Source: Candidatus Adiutrix sp. (lineage in GTDB: Bacteria > Desulfobacterota > Desulfarculia > Adiutricales > Adiutricaceae). Taken from it: a stretch of 16,883 bases of DNA. Made by a program: the position numbers and the translations under genes. Below are positions 14,044-16,883 of this stretch, in pieces; positions within the stretch are counted from its first letter, which is position 1; each line of letters starts with the position of its first letter. The stretch spans positions 1 to 16,883 of the forward strand of contig JAITVE010000292.1 of assembly GCA_031285975.1 (NCBI GenBank), given 5' to 3'. Below the pieces are notes generated by a model. The model searched no databases, had not been told where the DNA came from, and saw nothing but the letters and a program-made list of their open reading frames with translations.

Positions 14044-14649
14044 ATGATTCTCGATGTGCAGGGCGATAAAAGGTTTTTGGCGAAACCCTTTCTTGACCCG
14101 GTTATCGCTACGTTATGCTATCTGGTGATTACCAGCTATTTGATATTCACTCTATGGCCCTTGGTGTTTCATAGCGTTTTTTTTCAAGCAAACATCGTGA
14201 ACAATTCCAGTCTTCGCCTGACTGGCCTTTATAATGGCATTGTATATTCAGCGATATTTTCTTCCGCATTCTTTTTCGTGTCGTCTTTTTGCAACCCTGA
14301 TGTGAACGAAGATTTGGCACACAATAGGCATTACGTTTTCTTCAAAAACCATTCCTGGCTTCTCTTGTTGCTTTTGATTTTTCTATTCGCCTTTCTATTC
14401 AGCATTTTTTATACGATTCAAGATGACCCTGCAAATGGCGGGTGTTATATTTTGCACTGTGTTCCCGTTGAAAACAGGCCTATTCAGGGCACGGATATTT
14501 CATTCTTCCCCTTCGGATTCAACTCTTTAATATTAATAGTTTTTTATTACATCTGCTTCCATTGCTCCAGCCTCAAATGGATACAAATATGCAATAAAGT
14601 GTTGCAGAAATGTTTTTGGACACGCTTAAGACCGGGTATAAATTCCTGA
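14044..14649 (+). CDS. Unrecognised four-helix membrane protein, AT-rich
   Basis: I do not recognise this protein. It has 201 residues with four hydrophobic segments (about 18-46, 59-83, 102-125 and 160-176), a short N-terminal tail and a basic C-terminal tail (WTRLRPGINS). It has eight cysteines, including CYILHC in the loop between helices 3 and 4 and CFHC in helix 4. The DNA is clearly AT-richer than every neighbour and full of TTT, ATT and TAT codons that the flanking genes avoid, which suggests recent acquisition or a different selective history. It begins 20 bases after the FliL-like stop with only a weak GGGG ribosome binding site. It could ride on the flagellar transcript without having a flagellar role. 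No signature residues or toxin-type partner are visible. Confidence 0.65.
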   Translation: MILDVQGDKRFLAKPFLDPVIATLCYLVITSYLIFTLWPLVFHSVFFQANIVNNSSLRLTGLYNGIVYSAIFSSAFFFVSSFCNPDVNEDLAHNRHYVFFKNHSWLLLLLLIFLFAFLFSIFYTIQDDPANGGCYILHCVPVENRPIQGTDISFFPFGFNSLILIVFYYICFHCSSLKWIQICNKVLQKCFWTRLRPGINS

Positions 14650-14712
14650 TTCTTAAAAGCGTTCAATACTCCGGGAAAAGAAGCCTCCCCAAAACCATCC
14701 CGCAAATGACCA

Positions 14713-14751
14713 CGAGGCCGAGTGCGCTTTTGTTTGGCGCACCCGGCCTCG
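14713..14751. terminator. Strong hairpin between convergent genes, probable bidirectional terminator
   Basis: Arms 14713-14727 and 14737-14751 pair over 15 bases with one A/C mismatch and enclose a nine-base loop (TTTTGTTTG). The hairpin lies 27 bases past the fchA stop on the minus strand and 63 bases past the membrane-protein stop on the plus strand. Neither side has a proper T-run, so intrinsic termination would be imperfect. It may also act as an mRNA 3'-end stabiliser. Confidence 0.55.
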
Positions 14752-14778
14752 GGTTCTTAATCAGGCTTTTGCAAGCGC

Positions 14779-15417
14779 TTACCAGCGGGCCCGCATATGG
14801 GTCAGGACAAAGGCCTTGATTTCCTCGGCTTCGGCGAAGACACGGCCGCGTTCGCCAATGATGTCGGCGGCGAAGGCTTCGTCTTTGATGGCCGGGAGGT
14901 TGATGTCCACCGACAGCATGGCCGCGCGGATGGCCGCTTCCAGGATGATGGCCGAAACCCCGCAGTCGCTGATGGCGCCCTTGTTGCCGAAGGGGGCCAG
15001 CTTGGCCGCTTCGCGCATCAGTTCCAGGCACTGGCGGCAGATGGCCATGGGGGCCAGGGTGGCTTTCTTCACCCCGTCCTGAATGGCGGCGGAGCGCGCT
15101 TTCTTCTGTTCGTCGGTATCCTTGGGCAGCTTGAAGGTTTTCATGTAGGCGTCAAAAGCGTCCACGTCGCCCTGAGTGAGTTTTTTCAGGTTCTCAATGC
15201 CGTCCATGAAGGCTTTGAGCACAGCGGCGTTGGCTTCCTGGTGTTCCTCATAGCCCTTCTTGCCCTCGGTGAGGCTGGCCACCATGGCCCCCATCGAGGC
15301 CCCCAGGGTGGCCACCACAGCCGAGACGTTGCCGCCGCCCGGCACATGGGAACTGGAGGCGGCGACTTTCAGGAAGTCGTTGATGGTCATCGTGTAGAAA
15401 TTGGTGATGTCGGACAT
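14779..15417 (-). CDS. fchA: FchA, methenyltetrahydrofolate cyclohydrolase (cyclodeaminase family)
   Basis: Stand-alone member of the formiminotransferase-cyclodeaminase C-terminal family. Members hydrolyse 5,10-methenyl-THF to 10-formyl-THF (FchA) or deaminate formimino-THF. Family signatures are HVPGGGNVSAVVATLGASMG (residues 24-43), DVDAFDAYMKTFKLPK in the middle, and FGNKGAISDCGVSA followed by VDINLPAIKD near the C-terminus. At 212 residues it is the usual size. The start follows GGGAGG by a few bases. That ribosome binding site begins right at the folD TAA, 11 bases away, so the two are coupled. Pairing with FolD, and the absence of any histidine-degradation gene, favour cyclohydrolase over cyclodeaminase. 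The FolD substitution described in the next entry strengthens this. Confidence 0.9.
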   Translation of the reverse strand: MSDITNFYTMTINDFLKVAASSSHVPGGGNVSAVVATLGASMGAMVASLTEGKKGYEEHQEANAAVLKAFMDGIENLKKLTQGDVDAFDAYMKTFKLPKDTDEQKKARSAAIQDGVKKATLAPMAICRQCLELMREAAKLAPFGNKGAISDCGVSAIILEAAIRAAMLSVDINLPAIKDEAFAADIIGERGRVFAEAEEIKAFVLTHMRARW

Positions 15418-15428
15418 GCTTCCCTCCC

Positions 15429-16289
15429 TTATTTCTGCTGAAGCTCAACGGCTTTGAGAAGGTTCTGCATAATCACCGTGGTGGTCAGGGAGCCCACGCC
15501 GCCGGGCACCGGGGTGATGGCCCGGACGATCTGGCTGACGGGCTCGGTGTCCACATCGCCGCAGAGGCTGCCGTCTTCAAGCTGGTTAATGCCCGCGTCA
15601 ATGACCGTTTGGCCGGGGGCGACCATCTCGGCCTTGACCAGCTTGGGGAAACCGGCGGCGGCCACCACGATTTCGGCGGCTTTCACCGTGGCCGCCAGGT
15701 CAACCGTTTTGGTGTGGCAGACGGTGATGGTGGCGTCGCGCTTAATCAAGAGGCTGGCCAGGGGCCGCCCCACGGTGTCGCCCCGGCCCACCAGGGTGAC
15801 TTTTTTGCCCTTCAAATCCAGGCCGCTTCTCTGAATCAGCTCAATGCAGGCCAGGGGAGTGGCCGGCACCAGGGCCAGGTGCTCCTGACCGCCCAGCAAA
15901 TAGCCGCGGTTGACCGGATGCACGCCGTCAACGTCCTTTTTCGGGTCGATGCGGTTCATCACGTTTTCTTTTTGGATGGTTTTGGGCAGCGGCAGTTCCA
16001 CCAGAATGCCGTGGACGTTTTTGTCCGCGTTCAAATCGTCCACCAGCTTGATGATTTCAGCTTCGGTGGCGGTGGAGGGGCGCACGTGGAGTTCCACCTT
16101 GACGCCCATCTTTTCCCCGACTTTTTCCTTGGACTGGGCGTACACGCGGGAAGCTTCGTCGTCGCCCACCAGCACCACGGCCAGTTTGGGCTGAATTCCC
16201 TTGGCAGTGACCAGCGCTTTCACCTGGGCGCCGATTTCTTCGCGCATGGCCGTGGCCACAGGCAGACCTTTAATGATTTCCGCAGGCAT
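15429..16289 (-). CDS. folD: FolD, methylenetetrahydrofolate dehydrogenase (cyclohydrolase residue altered)
   Basis: Oxidises 5,10-methylene-THF to methenyl-THF with NAD(P)+; typical FolD also hydrolyses the product to 10-formyl-THF. The folate site shows Tyr50 and Lys54 in VYAQSKEK and Asp121 in DVDGVHP. The residue that is Gln98 in E. coli FolD, in GILVQLPLP, is Glu98 here (codon GAA, minus strand 15998-15996). The numbering matches E. coli exactly. The cofactor domain has VTLVGRGDTVGRPLASLL (about 164-181). The C-terminal signature is ITPVPGGVGSLTTTVIMQN. The start at 16289 has AGAGGAG nine bases upstream. First gene of folD-fchA. Loss of the Gln beside a separate cyclohydrolase suggests this enzyme is mainly or only a dehydrogenase; that is inference. 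Confidence 0.96.
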   Translation of the reverse strand: MPAEIIKGLPVATAMREEIGAQVKALVTAKGIQPKLAVVLVGDDEASRVYAQSKEKVGEKMGVKVELHVRPSTATEAEIIKLVDDLNADKNVHGILVELPLPKTIQKENVMNRIDPKKDVDGVHPVNRGYLLGGQEHLALVPATPLACIELIQRSGLDLKGKKVTLVGRGDTVGRPLASLLIKRDATITVCHTKTVDLAATVKAAEIVVAAAGFPKLVKAEMVAPGQTVIDAGINQLEDGSLCGDVDTEPVSQIVRAITPVPGGVGSLTTTVIMQNLLKAVELQQK

Positions 16290-16331
16290 ACTTGTACTCC
16301 TCTGGATGGTATAATCGTTCAGTTATCAAGG

Positions 16332-16359
16332 CGTCTTTGTTATGTATATCGCAAAGACG
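16332..16359. promoter_or_regulatory. Perfect 8-bp inverted repeat, candidate operator
   Basis: CGTCTTTG (16332-16339) and CAAAGACG (16352-16359) are exact reverse complements separated by the AT-rich 12 bases TTATGTATATCG. The half-sites are 20 bases apart, about two helical turns, as for a dimeric DNA-binding protein. The spacer contains TATACA on the minus strand, a possible folD -10. The right arm lies where the -35 of the plus-strand element at 16367-16375 would fall. An RNA hairpin is the alternative role. Confidence 0.5.
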
Positions 16360-16366
16360 GCGAATA

Positions 16367-16375
16367 TGCTACAAT
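16367..16375 (+). promoter_or_regulatory. Extended -10 promoter facing the edge gene
   Basis: TG-C-TACAAT, within TATGCTACAATT. This differs by one base from TATGGTACAATT ahead of the sigma-54 activator. No good -35 is present. The leader to 16452 would be about 70 bases. TGGTATAAT at 16307-16315 is a second extended -10 on the same strand. Confidence 0.4.
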
Positions 16376-16451
16376 TCCTCTAACCCGCAAATAAGGCGGC
16401 CGAAAAAACAGCACAGGTTCTCATAATGGTATCGTTTCAATACTATACACC

Positions 16452-16883
16452 ATGTCGGCCAAAATGAAAATACCTATTTTGCCGCTCCCGGCCCTTCTGG
16501 CCCTGCTGCTGCTCCTGGCCCTCCCCGGCCCGCTCCGGGGGGAGGAGGGGAGCGGCGGCCTGGACGCCTTTTCCGGGAACGCGGCCCTGCGGCGGGAAAT
16601 CTGGCGGCTGGCGGCCTTCCCGCCCCCCGCCGTCCTGGGCGGGAATGGACAACGCTCCCTGACCGTGGACACTGTGGAGGGCCTGCCGCCGGTGACGGTC
16701 AACCTGGAGTTCGACGAGTTCCTCGACCCCTGGCCCTCGCGGCTGGAAATCGTCTTCCAGGCTGAGGATTCCGAACCGCCGGAGCTTTTCACTTTGGAAG
16801 ACCGGCGGCCCTTTGGCGGCCCCAACCTCCGCTTGGGCGGCGCGGCCCCGAAAAAAGCGCGGGAGCGGTTCGGCTCCGCCCCG
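16452..16883 (+). CDS. Exported protein of unknown function, 5' part only
   Basis: An open frame runs from ATG 16452 through the last base of the window (144 codons, no stop). The N-terminus is a clear Sec signal peptide: a short basic start (SAKMKIP), a hydrophobic core of about 20 residues rich in Leu and Ala, then PGPLRGEEG as a plausible cleavage region. The second ATG at 16464 gives an equally good signal. The mature part is acidic and Pro/Arg-rich, including VNLEFDEFLDPW near residue 87, with no family I recognise. Neither ATG has a ribosome binding site. TATACACC directly before 16452 is unlikely to be a promoter this close unless the message is leaderless. An overlapping minus-strand frame is a GC-rich shadow. 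Divergent from folD. Confidence 0.7.
   Translation, partial: MSAKMKIPILPLPALLALLLLLALPGPLRGEEGSGGLDAFSGNAALRREIWRLAAFPPPAVLGGNGQRSLTVDTVEGLPPVTVNLEFDEFLDPWPSRLEIVFQAEDSEPPELFTLEDRRPFGGPNLRLGGAAPKKARERFGSAP

Noticed and set aside
16421..16825. Minus-strand open frame of 134 codons at the right edge
   Set aside because: Ser/Arg-rich without motifs. The plus-strand frame starting at 16452 has a real signal peptide and stays open to the window end.
1..16883. Sigma-54 (-24/-12) promoters as targets of the activator
   Set aside because: I scanned the intergenic regions for TGGCAC-N5-TTGC and saw no convincing match on either strand.

Overview
The window looks like chromosomal DNA from a GC-rich, Gram-negative, flagellated bacterium. 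The mix of genes fits the deltaproteobacterial (Desulfobacterota-type) lineages: RimO, a precorrin-2 dehydrogenase beside glutamyl-tRNA reductase, a sigma-54 activator, a FlhG-FliA pair, and FolD beside a stand-alone cyclohydrolase. That placement is inference from gene content; there is no rRNA or other phylogenetic marker here. I see no tRNA, rRNA, CRISPR array, transposase, integrase or phage gene.

Layout. Positions 1-372 hold no credible gene but are crowded with short palindromes. Then comes a minus-strand block: a pseudouridine synthase followed by rimO (2671 down to 373; translation and ribosome modification), a seven-helix membrane diguanylate cyclase (3997-2801), and precorrin-2 dehydrogenase followed by hemA (6266 down to 4237; tetrapyrrole supply). 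A divergent promoter region at about 6290-6400 separates this block from a plus-strand sigma-54-dependent activator (6476-8233). The activator converges on a long membrane-anchored TPR protein read from the minus strand (10822-8258). A second divergent region (10823-11111) carries good sigma-70-like promoters in both directions. It launches a plus-strand motility set: flhG (MinD-like ATPase), fliA (sigma-28, overlapping flhG by one base) and a FliL-like protein with a very long acidic cytoplasmic tail. An AT-rich gene for an unrecognised four-helix membrane protein follows and stands out in composition. Convergent with it, and separated by a strong hairpin, is the minus-strand operon folD-fchA for one-carbon folate chemistry. 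The window ends inside a plus-strand gene for an exported protein that starts at 16452 or 16464 and runs off the edge.

The most interesting points are these. FolD has Glu where the conserved cyclohydrolase glutamine (Gln98 in E. coli numbering) should be, and the next gene encodes a separate cyclohydrolase, which suggests the two activities have been split. The TPR protein is built of about 14 tandem units of roughly 45 residues instead of the usual 34. The FliL-like protein has an acidic Pro/Glu tail of about 270 residues with short internal motif repeats. A perfect 8-bp inverted repeat lies between folD and the edge gene and overlaps candidate promoters in both directions. No complete new system is obvious; most of the window is housekeeping with a few unusual accessory proteins.
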